NCBI GenBank assembly: GCA_964369315.1
Contig: CAYJEJ010000013.1
Location: 1-20,945 of the forward strand
From: CAYJEJ01 sp964369315
GTDB lineage: Bacteria; Pseudomonadota; Alphaproteobacteria; UBA3830; JAIRWN01
DNA length: 20,945 nt
Direction of reading: 5' to 3'
Part shown: positions 1 to 6,878 of the stretch, piece after piece
How the letters are laid out: every line of letters starts with the position of its first letter
How positions within the stretch are numbered: position 1 is the first letter of the stretch
Notes under the pieces: generated by a model
Seen by the model: the letters and a program-made list of their open reading frames with translations, nothing else
What the model was told of the DNA's origin: nothing
Database searches by the model: none
Position numbers and translations under genes: made by a program

Positions 1-62
1 CCATCAGCCATCAGCCATCAGCCATCAGCCATCAGCCATCAGCCATCAGCCATCAGCCATCA
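1..62. repeat. Heptanucleotide tandem repeat (CCATCAG)n
   Basis: Eight perfect copies of the 7-base unit CCATCAG plus a 6-base partial copy, cut by the window edge, so the true array is longer. All three plus-strand frames stay open through it because 7 is not a multiple of 3; frame 1 reads in from the edge and stops at a TGA at 103-105. The minus strand has stops in every frame. It could be an intergenic microsatellite or the tail of a gene to the left. There are no spacers, so it is not a CRISPR array. Confidence 0.97.
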
Positions 63-240
63 AACTCTGCCAGAGGTCACCTGTTTTTCGGTCAAAAACC
101 CCTGAAAATCTATACCTTCTATCTATTTGTAACATTTTCAATAAAAAAAATCTATAAAAAATTTAAAATTATCTTGAATATTTATTAATGAAGTAACAAT
201 ATATAAGTATTAGTGATTTTATATTTGTATAGGTTTCAAT

Positions 241-921
241 ATGCCATTGTTTAATGCTTTAAGAATTCAACCAATAGTAAACACGTTTACTGGTGATATT
301 TACGGTTACGAGTTGCTCAGTCGCCCGCTTTACAACAAGTCTCAGCTCAATGGGTTCAAGGGGAACACTAACCTCGGGTTTATTAATATGGTTTCGGCGA
401 TAAAAACTCTTTTGGGGGGAGCAAGTTTTAATAGAAATAATAGACTTTTTGTCAATTTCAGCGAAAAAGAACCTTTAAACAAAAAAGAACTAACCCAGTT
501 GTCGGCATTACTTGAGCAATTAAACTTTAGTAAAAAAAATCTATTTCTGGAAATATCCGAAGAATCAACCTTAAGGTGTATGTCCTCCACCTATGAGCTG
601 TGGAACCTTTTAAAAACTAATTTCACAATAGTGTTGGATGACTTTGGTCTGAACGGCATGATGCCAGTTGACACCGTGAAGAGGTTTAATTTTAATATAG
701 TCAAATTAGATAAGTCTCTTCTCAGAGTATATGACGATTATGAAAAAACTTTAGAATGCGTGGGAAAATATGTTGATGCGTTGCATGATGAGAAAATACA
801 AACCCTTATCGAAGGAATTGAAACTGAAAAAGATTTAAAAATCGCGAGAAAGTTGAAAGTTGTCATGACTCAGGGCTATTTTTTTGGCAAACCATACGAG
901 GTCTGGAAAGGCTCTATGTGA
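241..921 (+). CDS. Stand-alone EAL-domain cyclic-di-GMP phosphodiesterase
   Basis: Cytoplasmic 226-residue protein that is essentially one EAL domain with no sensor, GGDEF or membrane segment. EAL enzymes linearise the second messenger c-di-GMP using two metal ions. The family motifs are visible in order: QPIV at 10-13; the signature as YELL, with metal ligand E24; FVNFS with N72; LEISEE with E104; the DDFG pair D133/D134; VKLDKS with K155 and K158; EGIE with E191; and QGYFFGKP at 211-218. All residues usually needed for catalysis are therefore present, and only the A of EAL is replaced (ELL). The ATG at 241 gives a protein starting just before the domain; no strong Shine-Dalgarno is seen. 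It stands alone, convergent with the restriction-modification remnant. An active phosphodiesterase is likely; a c-di-GMP-binding receptor is the alternative. Confidence 0.88.
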   Translation: MPLFNALRIQPIVNTFTGDIYGYELLSRPLYNKSQLNGFKGNTNLGFINMVSAIKTLLGGASFNRNNRLFVNFSEKEPLNKKELTQLSALLEQLNFSKKNLFLEISEESTLRCMSSTYELWNLLKTNFTIVLDDFGLNGMMPVDTVKRFNFNIVKLDKSLLRVYDDYEKTLECVGKYVDALHDEKIQTLIEGIETEKDLKIARKLKVVMTQGYFFGKPYEVWKGSM

Positions 922-998
922 TTATGTGATTTTGATGTTTGTGCGTAATGTAATACTCTTATTCGTTGTCTTTAGTGATAGTCTCGAGGAACTTTTTT

Positions 999-1022
999 GA
1001 GCACCTCCAAAATTAGATGCTC
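999..1022. other. Hairpin between convergent genes
   Basis: GAGCACCT (999-1006) can pair with AGATGCTC (1015-1022), giving 8 pairs including one wobble around an 8-base loop. It lies between the EAL gene and the convergent endonuclease remnant. On the plus strand a T6 run lies on the 5' side, not the 3' side, and on the minus strand the stem is followed by A residues, so it is not a standard intrinsic terminator in either direction. The remainder of 922-1035 shows nothing recognisable. Confidence 0.4.
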
Positions 1023-1035
1023 TAGGACACAGTTT

Positions 1036-1546
1036 TTATCTGTATTTTTCGAATATGCTAGCCGTTGCTTTATCTATCTTAGAAAAATGTAAATACAGTT
1101 TATGAAAATTCTCACCTGTAGGGAATATTTCGCTCCTCATTTTTTCATGGCTTGGGGTATTTCTCATTAAACCTTTAAGAATCTTTTTATCTAAGCCCAT
1201 CAAAACATTAAACGCAAACTGAGAGCTATCTAAACTATCAAATTCAACAACCCTATCTAGGTTTTCTTGACGCCATTTCGACAAATAAAAGATTATCTCA
1301 TTCCAGATGTCAGGAAAACCTAAAAACTCGAAAAAAGCCTTCCCATAAAATAAATTTATTTTAACTTTTTTATAGTCACTTCTAGCATTGAATAATTTTC
1401 GTTTTCGCGTTAGTCACCCGAAACAAGCCAACATACCTAGTTGGAGCTTCGGACAACTTCTTAAACAAATCGACGTACATCCGCTCATCACAAGTTATTT
1501 TAGACTCTAGCTTGGTTACAAAGTGTTTGTATGTCATTATTGGCAT
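1036..1546 (-). pseudogene. Frameshifted, shortened gene next to the methyltransferase; probable type II restriction endonuclease remnant
   Basis: An ORF starts with ATG at 1546-1544, one base after the methyltransferase stop, and encodes MPIMTYKHFVTKLESK and so on for 54 residues before a TAG at 1384-1382. A second frame, offset by one base and open in the overlap, continues with NARSDYKKVKINLFYGKAFF and runs to a TAA at 1038-1036. Its segment LGFPDIWNEIIFYLSKWRQ reads like genuine protein. Joined, the pieces make only about 170 residues, shorter than most type II endonucleases, and I see no convincing PD-(D/E)xK centre. A frameshift plus an internal deletion that removed the catalytic core would explain this. 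The call as an endonuclease rests mainly on position: directly downstream of, and nearly touching, a HinfI-like methyltransferase. It could also be an unrelated broken hypothetical gene. Confidence 0.6.
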
Positions 1547-1547
1547 A

Positions 1548-2663
1548 TCATCTGCCTAACTTTTCATTAATATAGTTTTCTCTAATCTTTTTTATATTAA
1601 CCAATTGGTTCTCTCTTTTCACAAACCAATAATCAAAGCCATTTAACCTAACTATACCGCCATTTTTTGTTTTCGCGGCTCCAGAGTGAATGTCTATTTC
1701 TATTCCATCTAAAATAATTCTACCATTCTTCTCTAAAGTAGCGGTTTTATCGGATTTTTTTAAATAAAAAACCTCTCCTTCCACAAGATAATTATCCCTT
1801 ATCAGCTCACTTAAAGCAACCCTCGGTGGTTTATTATCAAAAACTGCCTTCTCAATATCACCAATATGGGTATCTGTATTATCAATACGTTTTTGCCCAT
1901 ATTGAACATAGTTAAGATTATTGTCAAATGATATATACTTCCTCCCCAGTTTCTTTGCAACCGCTGCTGTTGTAAATGTCCCACCAAAAGGGTCAAATAC
2001 GACATCATCTAAATTTGAGGAGATATTAATCACCCTCTCTAGTAATTCCTCCGGCTTTTGAGTGTTATGCAATTTATGACCATCTTTGTCCTTTATTCTT
2101 TCATTCCCTTGACATATCCCTATTTTCCAGACAGAGCCCAATTGTTTACGAACACCTTTTTGAAAATCATCCAAGCTTATGTTATCCCTGTTAAGCTCTT
2201 TTGCTGTTTTATAATGAAAAGTAAATTTAGATTTTTTTGATTTAGTCGCCCAAATTAACGTTTCATGGCTGTTGTTTAAACGAGTGCCCTTAAAGTTCGG
2301 TGTGGGGTTTTTTTTGTGCCAAACTATATCGTTAATAAACCAATACCCTAATTGTTGCATAATCGCACCGATAGAATAAATACATTGCATTGAACCAATG
2401 ACCCATATGCTCCCATTTGGCTTAAGTATTCTTTTACACTCAGATAACCAGCTCCTAGTAAACTCGTTGTAGTCATCATTTGTCTTAAATTGGTTATCCC
2501 AAGAATCGTCACAACCTTGATATTCAGTTCCTTCAACTCTCTGTAAAGTCCCATCTAAACGCATCCAATAAGGCGGGTCAGCAAAAATTAAATCAATGCT
2601 ATTGACTGGTATTTTTTTCATTTCCTCAATCGTGTCACCACACAATATATAGTTAGATTGCAC
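1548..2663 (-). CDS. HinfI/CcrM-type adenine-N6 DNA methyltransferase (predicted target GANTC)
   Basis: 371-residue beta-class methyltransferase, with catalytic motif DPPY (29-32) before AdoMet motif I (224-232), followed by a C-terminal RAMA-like domain (about 273-365). The N-terminal half closely follows what I remember of M.HinfI and CcrM: IDLIFADPPYWM, then a DDSWD segment, KRILKPNGSIWVIGS, an IVWHKKNPTPNF segment and a TQKPEELL box. This family methylates adenine in GANTC. Motif I reads DPFGGTFTT where the family has DPFFGTGTT, so the last glycine of the AdoMet loop is Phe (F230), which may weaken the enzyme. The start is GTG, with AAGGAA centred about 10 bases upstream; no nearby ATG fits. 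The adjoining broken gene suggests a restriction-modification methyltransferase rather than the chromosomal cell-cycle CcrM, though the latter cannot be excluded. Confidence 0.87.
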   Translation of the reverse strand: MQSNYILCGDTIEEMKKIPVNSIDLIFADPPYWMRLDGTLQRVEGTEYQGCDDSWDNQFKTNDDYNEFTRSWLSECKRILKPNGSIWVIGSMQCIYSIGAIMQQLGYWFINDIVWHKKNPTPNFKGTRLNNSHETLIWATKSKKSKFTFHYKTAKELNRDNISLDDFQKGVRKQLGSVWKIGICQGNERIKDKDGHKLHNTQKPEELLERVINISSNLDDVVFDPFGGTFTTAAVAKKLGRKYISFDNNLNYVQYGQKRIDNTDTHIGDIEKAVFDNKPPRVALSELIRDNYLVEGEVFYLKKSDKTATLEKNGRIILDGIEIDIHSGAAKTKNGGIVRLNGFDYWFVKRENQLVNIKKIRENYINEKLGR

Positions 2664-2693
2664 AGTTATATTCCTTATTAAACTAAGAACTTG

Positions 2694-2720
2694 ATTATAT
2701 CAAAGCATCGCTTTATTCAA
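2694..2720 (-). promoter_or_regulatory. Promoter of the methyltransferase gene, with palindrome over the -10
   Basis: On the minus strand a perfect TATAAT (2694-2699) is preceded by TGA, making an extended -10, with a TTGAAT-like -35 at 2715-2720 (short 15-base spacer). The RBS AAGGAA (2671-2676) and GTG start follow about 30 bases downstream. The -10 is embedded in the perfect inverted repeat TTGAT-TAT-ATCAA (2691-2703), which could be an operator. The rest of 2664-2869 shows no other gene. Confidence 0.55.
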
Positions 2721-2869
2721 AAATAAAATTATTGACGAATATCGGTCAAGCTGTATGAGTTTATTATCAACAAAATATTAACATCTGAAGCTACTCAAAA
2801 GATTATGAATTATTTTGTCTAGGTGATTATTGTAAAACATACTGGCTATACAACCAAAGTTGCCATGAG

Positions 2870-2945
2870 TGGCGTCCCCTAGGGGAGTCGAACCCCTGTT
2901 ACCGCCGTGAGAGGGCGATGTCCTAGGCCTCTAGACGAAGGGGAC
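2870..2945 (-). tRNA. tRNA-Glu (anticodon CUC)
   Basis: The reverse strand folds as a full cloverleaf of 76 bases including an encoded CCA (2872-2870). The acceptor stem GTCCCCT/AGGGGAC has 7 pairs. The anticodon arm is TCGCC-CTCTCAC-GGCGG, giving anticodon CTC (reads GAG), with one G-U pair at its base. The T arm is AGGGG-TTCGACT-CCCCT and the discriminator is G73. The bacterial tRNA-Glu pattern is otherwise very well kept. It reads only GAG, so a UUC isoacceptor must exist elsewhere. Confidence 0.96.
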
Positions 2946-2960
2946 ACATAAGACGTTGGC

Positions 2961-2989
2961 AGTCTATTTTAAAAATCAAGCAAATGCAA
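2961..2989 (-). promoter_or_regulatory. Probable promoter of tRNA-Glu
   Basis: On the minus strand, -35 TTGCAT (2984-2989) and -10 TAGACT (2961-2966) are separated by 17 bases. Transcription would start near 2954, about nine bases before the mature tRNA 5' end. Moderate consensus match only. The stretch 2946-3135 holds no supported gene. Confidence 0.4.
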
Positions 2990-3135
2990 TCTTTTTTCTG
3001 CTATTATATTATTGGCAACTTAATGAGGCTTATCACCTTTATGGAATATCTCCCCAGCAATCCTTAGCTAAATCAAGCAAAAATTTAAGGTCAAACGAGA
3101 AGCCTAATCAAAAAACCCCTCCAACACTTTATTTA

Positions 3136-4497
3136 TCATAGCTCTTGATAAAAATTTTTCACATATTCGCCAAGCTCGTCCAATGAAACTCGGCTTTGCT
3201 CCATCGTGTCGCGAGAACGAATGGTCACGGTTTCTTGGCTTCCTTCAAAGGTATCAAAATCGACCGTCACACAAATTGGCGTGCCAATCTCGTCGTGGCG
3301 ACGATACGCTTTGCCCACGTTTCCAGTGTCTTCATATTTTATACGTCCCACCGATAACTTCCTCAGACGATTTGCTATTTCCTTCGCCTTGGAAACGATT
3401 TTTTCATTATTCTTCGCTAACGGCACAACCGCGACCTTAAAAGGGGCTAGGTGCGGCTTGAGTTTTAGGACAATTCTCTCGCCAGAAGGGACTTCTTCCT
3501 TGGTGTAAGCCTCCGCCAAAATAGCCAGCATCCCTCGGTCAAGCCCCGCTGACGGCTCTATAACAAATGGGACGAAAAATTCTTTCGTGTCTGGGTCTTG
3601 AATTGCAAACTTTGTGTTGGAATCCTTGTTTTCCATAACATTTGCACGAACGCCCAGCTCAGATTGATTTTTTGAGTGCGACCCTAGGTCAAAGTCAGTC
3701 CTGTTGGCAATCCCTTCTATCTCCTCAAAGCCGTGCGGGAACTTATATAAAATGTCTGTTGTCGCCTTCGAATAATGCGAGAGCTCGCTCCCTTCCTGTG
3801 GATCAAGTTTTAAATTATCAAGGCTCAGACCTTGCGTCAGCCACCAATTTAATCGCTCATCAACCCAAAAATCATGCCATTTTTCGTCTGAACCAGCCTT
3901 CACGAAAAACTCCAACTCCATCTGTTCAAACTCTCTTACCCGAAAAATAAAATTTTTTGGAGTAACCTCATTTCGGAAAGACTTCCCGATTTGTGCTATG
4001 CCGAACGGTAACTTTCTTGATGAAGAATCAACAACATTCTTAAAGTTAACAAAAATTCCCTGTGCAGTCTCAGGTCTTAGATATACATAATTCAAACCGT
4101 CATCGACAGGACCAAAGTTCGACTTAAACATCAAGTTAAAATTTTTGGGCTCAGTAAGATTTTTACTGCCGCAATTTTCACACTTCCCGTCAACCAAGTG
4201 GTCAGCCCTCATCCTGCACTTACAGTCTTTACAGTCAACCATGGGGTCGGTAAAAGTGCTTTCGTGCCCCGAGTGCCGAAGGGTCATCCTATGGGTTAGA
4301 ATTGACGCATCTAAACCCTCAACGTCATCACGCAAATGAACAACCGAACGCCACCAAGCCTGTTTTAAATTGTTCTTCAATTCCACGCCCAACGGACCAT
4401 AATCATAAACACCCTGCAAACCGCCATAAGCGTCAGAACTTTGAAAAACAAAACCACGTCGCTTGCATAATGAAACTAATTCTTCCATTGAAACCAT
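3136..4497 (-). CDS. glyQS: Glycine--tRNA ligase, homodimeric (alpha2, eukaryote/archaeal-like) type
   Basis: Charges tRNA-Gly with glycine in the cytoplasm. The 453-residue length and single chain fit the class IIa alpha2 GlyRS. Visible elements are: N-terminal SSDAYGGLQGVYDYGPLG (20-37); a four-cysteine zinc-ribbon-like insert with C89/C92 and C106/C109; RPETAQGIFVNF (141-152); motif 2 FRNEVTPKNFIFRVREFEQME (174-194 region, with the FR-E and R-REF signature); motif 3 GLDRGMLAIL (318-327); and a C-terminal anticodon-binding domain (about 345-440). The start is ATG 4497-4495; a second in-frame ATG lies three codons on, and AAGGGC lies about 13 bases upstream. Most alphaproteobacteria use the unrelated alpha2beta2 enzyme (GlyQ plus GlyS), so this gene may have been acquired or may mark a lineage. 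It appears complete. Confidence 0.96.
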   Translation of the reverse strand: MVSMEELVSLCKRRGFVFQSSDAYGGLQGVYDYGPLGVELKNNLKQAWWRSVVHLRDDVEGLDASILTHRMTLRHSGHESTFTDPMVDCKDCKCRMRADHLVDGKCENCGSKNLTEPKNFNLMFKSNFGPVDDGLNYVYLRPETAQGIFVNFKNVVDSSSRKLPFGIAQIGKSFRNEVTPKNFIFRVREFEQMELEFFVKAGSDEKWHDFWVDERLNWWLTQGLSLDNLKLDPQEGSELSHYSKATTDILYKFPHGFEEIEGIANRTDFDLGSHSKNQSELGVRANVMENKDSNTKFAIQDPDTKEFFVPFVIEPSAGLDRGMLAILAEAYTKEEVPSGERIVLKLKPHLAPFKVAVVPLAKNNEKIVSKAKEIANRLRKLSVGRIKYEDTGNVGKAYRRHDEIGTPICVTVDFDTFEGSQETVTIRSRDTMEQSRVSLDELGEYVKNFYQEL

Positions 4498-4534
4498 AAG
4501 TTAAATCGCCCTTAAAAAATAAGCCCTGCCCCAA

Positions 4535-4563
4535 AGATTACAGCACATCTACCCTAAGTTCAA
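4535..4563 (-). promoter_or_regulatory. Probable promoter of glycyl-tRNA synthetase
   Basis: On the minus strand, -35 TTGAAC (4558-4563) and -10 TAATCT (4535-4540) have a 17-base spacer, placing the start of the transcript about 30 bases before the ATG. It lies back to back with the tRNA-His promoter in the divergent interval. Confidence 0.45.
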
Positions 4564-4597
4564 TCACCTTCATGCATAATGAACAATAAACAAGCTC

Positions 4598-4624
4598 TTG
4601 ACTGACGAACAATCTCAATATAAA
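4598..4624 (+). promoter_or_regulatory. Probable promoter of tRNA-His
   Basis: -35 TTGACT (4598-4603) and -10 TATAAA (4619-4624) with a 15-base spacer; TAAACC at a 17-base spacing is an alternative -10. The tRNA begins about 20 bases after the expected start site. Confidence 0.45.
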
Positions 4625-4652
4625 CCTATTCTTGTCTTTCCAATCTTGTGAT

Positions 4653-4730
4653 GGCGGGCGTAGCTCAGTTGGTTAGAGCGCCAGATTGTGGTTCTGGATG
4701 TCGTCGGTTCAAATCCGATCGCTCGCCCCA
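4653..4730 (+). tRNA. tRNA-His (anticodon GUG) with encoded G-1:C73 and CCA
   Basis: The anticodon arm CCAGA-TTGTGGT-TCTGG gives GTG. Counting back from T8 A9 (4661-4662), bases 1-7 are GCGGGCG (4654-4660), pairing with CGCTCGC (4720-4726) with one G-U. The base before position 1 is G (4653) and the discriminator is C (4727), so the extra G-1:C73 pair that most bacteria use for histidine identity is encoded. CCA is encoded at 4728-4730. Confidence 0.96.
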
Positions 4731-4814
4731 TCTTATAACACCTGAAATATTCGTGAAAATTAATATCAGAAATAATCTGTTAATAAATGCCTGCTAATTT
4801 AGGGTGTTGTTTTT

Positions 4815-4844
4815 TGGTTTTGCGACCAATAATATTGGTATTAA
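4815..4844 (+). promoter_or_regulatory. Candidate promoter/operator of the MscS-type gene
   Basis: A perfect 15-base inverted repeat, ACCAAT-AAT-ATTGGT (4825-4839), sits between a weak -35-like TTGGTT (4815-4820) and a -10-like TATTAA (4839-4844). A repressor binding there would block transcription. In this AT-rich DNA the promoter elements are weak; the palindrome is the firmer observation. Nothing else is seen in 4731-4853. Confidence 0.35.
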
Positions 4845-4883
4845 ATAAGGTTTTTGTTTTTATCTGGGGCATTTGAAAACATT

Positions 4884-6749
4884 ATGTACAGCGATATGAC
4901 AGTATTAGAAACAGATTTGTTCTTGAGCGTTATAAAAGGTCATTTCTTTTTTCTCTTAGCAATGGCGATAATAACCTCAACTGTTGTGCTATTTTGGATT
5001 TTATCAAGAACATTAATTAATAAACGCCTAGATACGCACACTGCCAGAAGCATAAAACCGTCTCATATAATCGAATCGTTTTTTTTAACGTGTAAAGATT
5101 CTTTATTAACGTTTTTACCGTCATGTTTTTTGATATCGTGCCTCGCAATATTGGTCATTTGGAAATTACCCAAAAACTTGGGTCATGTTTTGAACATGTC
5201 GTTTGAAATTTTGGCTTTAATGCTCTTATTTTGCTCGGCAATACACAGGTCGCTCGCACCAAATCATCGTAATGTGCGTCTAATCAATCTTCAAGACCGT
5301 GCTGCTCACGTTGTTAGTTCGATAATCAATTCTTTAATAATGCTTGCAACGGTTGGGATAATCGCCAATTTGGTTATAGCCGAAATTTTTCCATCGATGA
5401 TAAGCTTATTCAATAAAACATATGTCATCATCGCCTGTGTTTTTATGATAATAAAAATCCACTATTGTCAACACGATGTGAGAATGTGGCTCAGTGAGGT
5501 TATCAACCCAACTAATGAAGAGCTCGACCCATCATCAGTTGTTCATACGCTGCATTATGTAAATACATATTGGAAACAGATATCAATACTCATAATCGCC
5601 ATATCTGGCTTAGCGTGGCAAATAAGAAAGCCAACGTCCCCAACATTATTTATCGTTGAGCTTTCTTTGGTTATTACGTTTTTTATTACGTGCCAATATT
5701 TGATGAATTTTTTAATCTCAAAAAAAGATGCCCTTATGATTAAATATTTATCAGGCACTGATGACTTTAAGATAAAGGCTTATTCACGCAAATTAGAAAT
5801 GTTTGTTATGGCGGTTTTTTATGTTTCTATGATAACTGCAATACTTAAAATTTGCGGTGTTAATCTATTCGAAGTCATAGAACACTATATTTTTGCTAAA
5901 ATATTGATTGTTTCAATACTCGGAAATGTTTTGGCTATCAGTGCAATCTGCTTGGTATACATTGCGATTGAATTAATGATAGACATCAAATTGAAAGAAA
6001 TCTGCAAAAAACGTGACCCTAAAGACCTGCACAGTAGAACCGTTTTGCCGTTGGTAAAAAGCTCGCTTAGAGTGTTGGTTTTTATTATTTCAGGGCTGAT
6101 AATCCTCTCTAATTTAGGGGTAAACATCACACCATTAATCGCAGGATTTGGAATGTTTGGTCTGGCAATAAGCCTTGCAGCTCAAGACTTGGTCAAATCT
6201 TTTATACAAGGGCTAGTGGTCTTGACGGAAAATAATTTCGTGGTGGGAGATTTTGTTAAGGTGAACGAATGCGAAGGTTATGTTGAAGACCTTACAATAC
6301 GCTCGATGCACCTAAGAGCAACATCAGGAAAGCTTGATATAATCCCATATGGAAACATTTCAAACTATTCAAATTTTTCTAAGGACTTTAAATTCAACTT
6401 GTTTGAACTACAGCTAGATATGGCTGCTGACCTAGAAAAAGTCAGTCAAATCATTAAAGAATCGAGCGATATTGTCAGTAAAGAACCTGTTGAGAACATT
6501 GTAATATATGAACAAGCAAAAATACTGGGCGTAAAATCAATAAACGGAAAAGACATCATCCTCCTGTGGGGCATCAGAACCTCCCCAGACCCATTTAACC
6601 GTATTGGCTTAAAGATGAATAAAATAATATCCAAAAAAATGGTCGAGGCGAATATTAATGTCTCTGTTGATGACCGGTATATTCATTTCGACCCCGAAAC
6701 CCCAATGTATTTGAAGCTGATTGAACAAAACAATAAAATATCAAAATAA
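4884..6749 (+). CDS. Large MscS-family mechanosensitive ion channel
   Basis: Inner-membrane channel predicted to open on membrane tension and release solutes during osmotic downshock. About ten to eleven hydrophobic helices precede a typical MscS core near the C-terminal third. The pore-lining helix follows the GVNITPLIAGFGMFGLAISL stretch (from about residue 412) and its AAQD continuation. The beta domain opens with the NNFVVGDFVKV signature (about 449-459) and is followed by an alpha/beta cytoplasmic cage. At about 620 residues it is much longer than E. coli MscS (286), resembling the multi-helix YnaI/YbdG/MscM-like group. The frame is open upstream to TTG 4854, but that codon has a purine run only 3 bases before it and overlaps the likely transcription start; ATG 4884 is preferred, with ATG 4896 possible. 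It is monocistronic, with a weak hairpin after the stop. Family assignment is secure; the gating cue is unknown. Confidence 0.9.
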   Translation: MYSDMTVLETDLFLSVIKGHFFFLLAMAIITSTVVLFWILSRTLINKRLDTHTARSIKPSHIIESFFLTCKDSLLTFLPSCFLISCLAILVIWKLPKNLGHVLNMSFEILALMLLFCSAIHRSLAPNHRNVRLINLQDRAAHVVSSIINSLIMLATVGIIANLVIAEIFPSMISLFNKTYVIIACVFMIIKIHYCQHDVRMWLSEVINPTNEELDPSSVVHTLHYVNTYWKQISILIIAISGLAWQIRKPTSPTLFIVELSLVITFFITCQYLMNFLISKKDALMIKYLSGTDDFKIKAYSRKLEMFVMAVFYVSMITAILKICGVNLFEVIEHYIFAKILIVSILGNVLAISAICLVYIAIELMIDIKLKEICKKRDPKDLHSRTVLPLVKSSLRVLVFIISGLIILSNLGVNITPLIAGFGMFGLAISLAAQDLVKSFIQGLVVLTENNFVVGDFVKVNECEGYVEDLTIRSMHLRATSGKLDIIPYGNISNYSNFSKDFKFNLFELQLDMAADLEKVSQIIKESSDIVSKEPVENIVIYEQAKILGVKSINGKDIILLWGIRTSPDPFNRIGLKMNKIISKKMVEANINVSVDDRYIHFDPETPMYLKLIEQNNKISK

Positions 6750-6755
6750 TTCATT

Positions 6756-6780
6756 GGAGGTTTTCCCTCCTTGACTTTAT
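6756..6780 (+). terminator. Weak terminator-like hairpin after the MscS-type gene
   Basis: GGAGG-TTTTC-CCTCC (6756-6770) forms a 5-base-pair GC-rich stem, followed by TTGACTTTAT, which is a poor U-tract. It sits 7 bases after the stop codon. Confidence 0.4.
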
Positions 6781-6810
6781 AGATGCTAAAAACTCCTTAG
6801 AACGCTGAGA

Positions 6811-6825
6811 TGATTAATATAATCA
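6811..6825 (+). promoter_or_regulatory. -10 element inside a palindrome upstream of the pseudopilin pair
   Basis: A perfect TATAAT (6818-6823) is contained in the perfect inverted repeat TGATTA-ATA-TAATCA (6811-6825), 53 bases before the first pseudopilin ATG. No good -35 is visible (TTAGAA at 6797-6802 would need a 15-base spacer). Confidence 0.35.
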
Positions 6826-6878
6826 TTTATTTTTAATAAAATCCGTAGTAATTTGTTAAAAATTTAAAAAATTATTAT

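Noticed and set aside
1..62. Repeat array as CRISPR
   Set aside because: Units are only 7 bases and directly abutting, with no spacers.
1..105. Open frame reading in from the left edge through the heptamer repeat to a TGA at 103
   Set aside because: All three frames are open merely because the repeat lacks stops on this strand; no non-repetitive coding signal to judge it by.
999..1022. Hairpin as a bidirectional terminator
   Set aside because: The T-run is on the wrong side of the stem for the plus strand, and the minus strand has A residues after the stem.
1548..2663. Methyltransferase as the chromosomal cell-cycle CcrM
   Set aside because: Not excluded, but the touching broken gene and altered motif I fit a restriction-modification origin better.
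2956..3141. 61-codon plus-strand ORF between tRNA-Glu and the glycyl-tRNA synthetase
   Set aside because: TTG start without RBS, low-complexity content, overlaps the tRNA-Glu promoter and the end of the synthetase gene; no family resemblance.
3183..3950. Plus-strand ORFs of 85-102 codons opposite the glycyl-tRNA synthetase
   Set aside because: Antisense shadows of a conserved gene; composition follows the synthetase codons.
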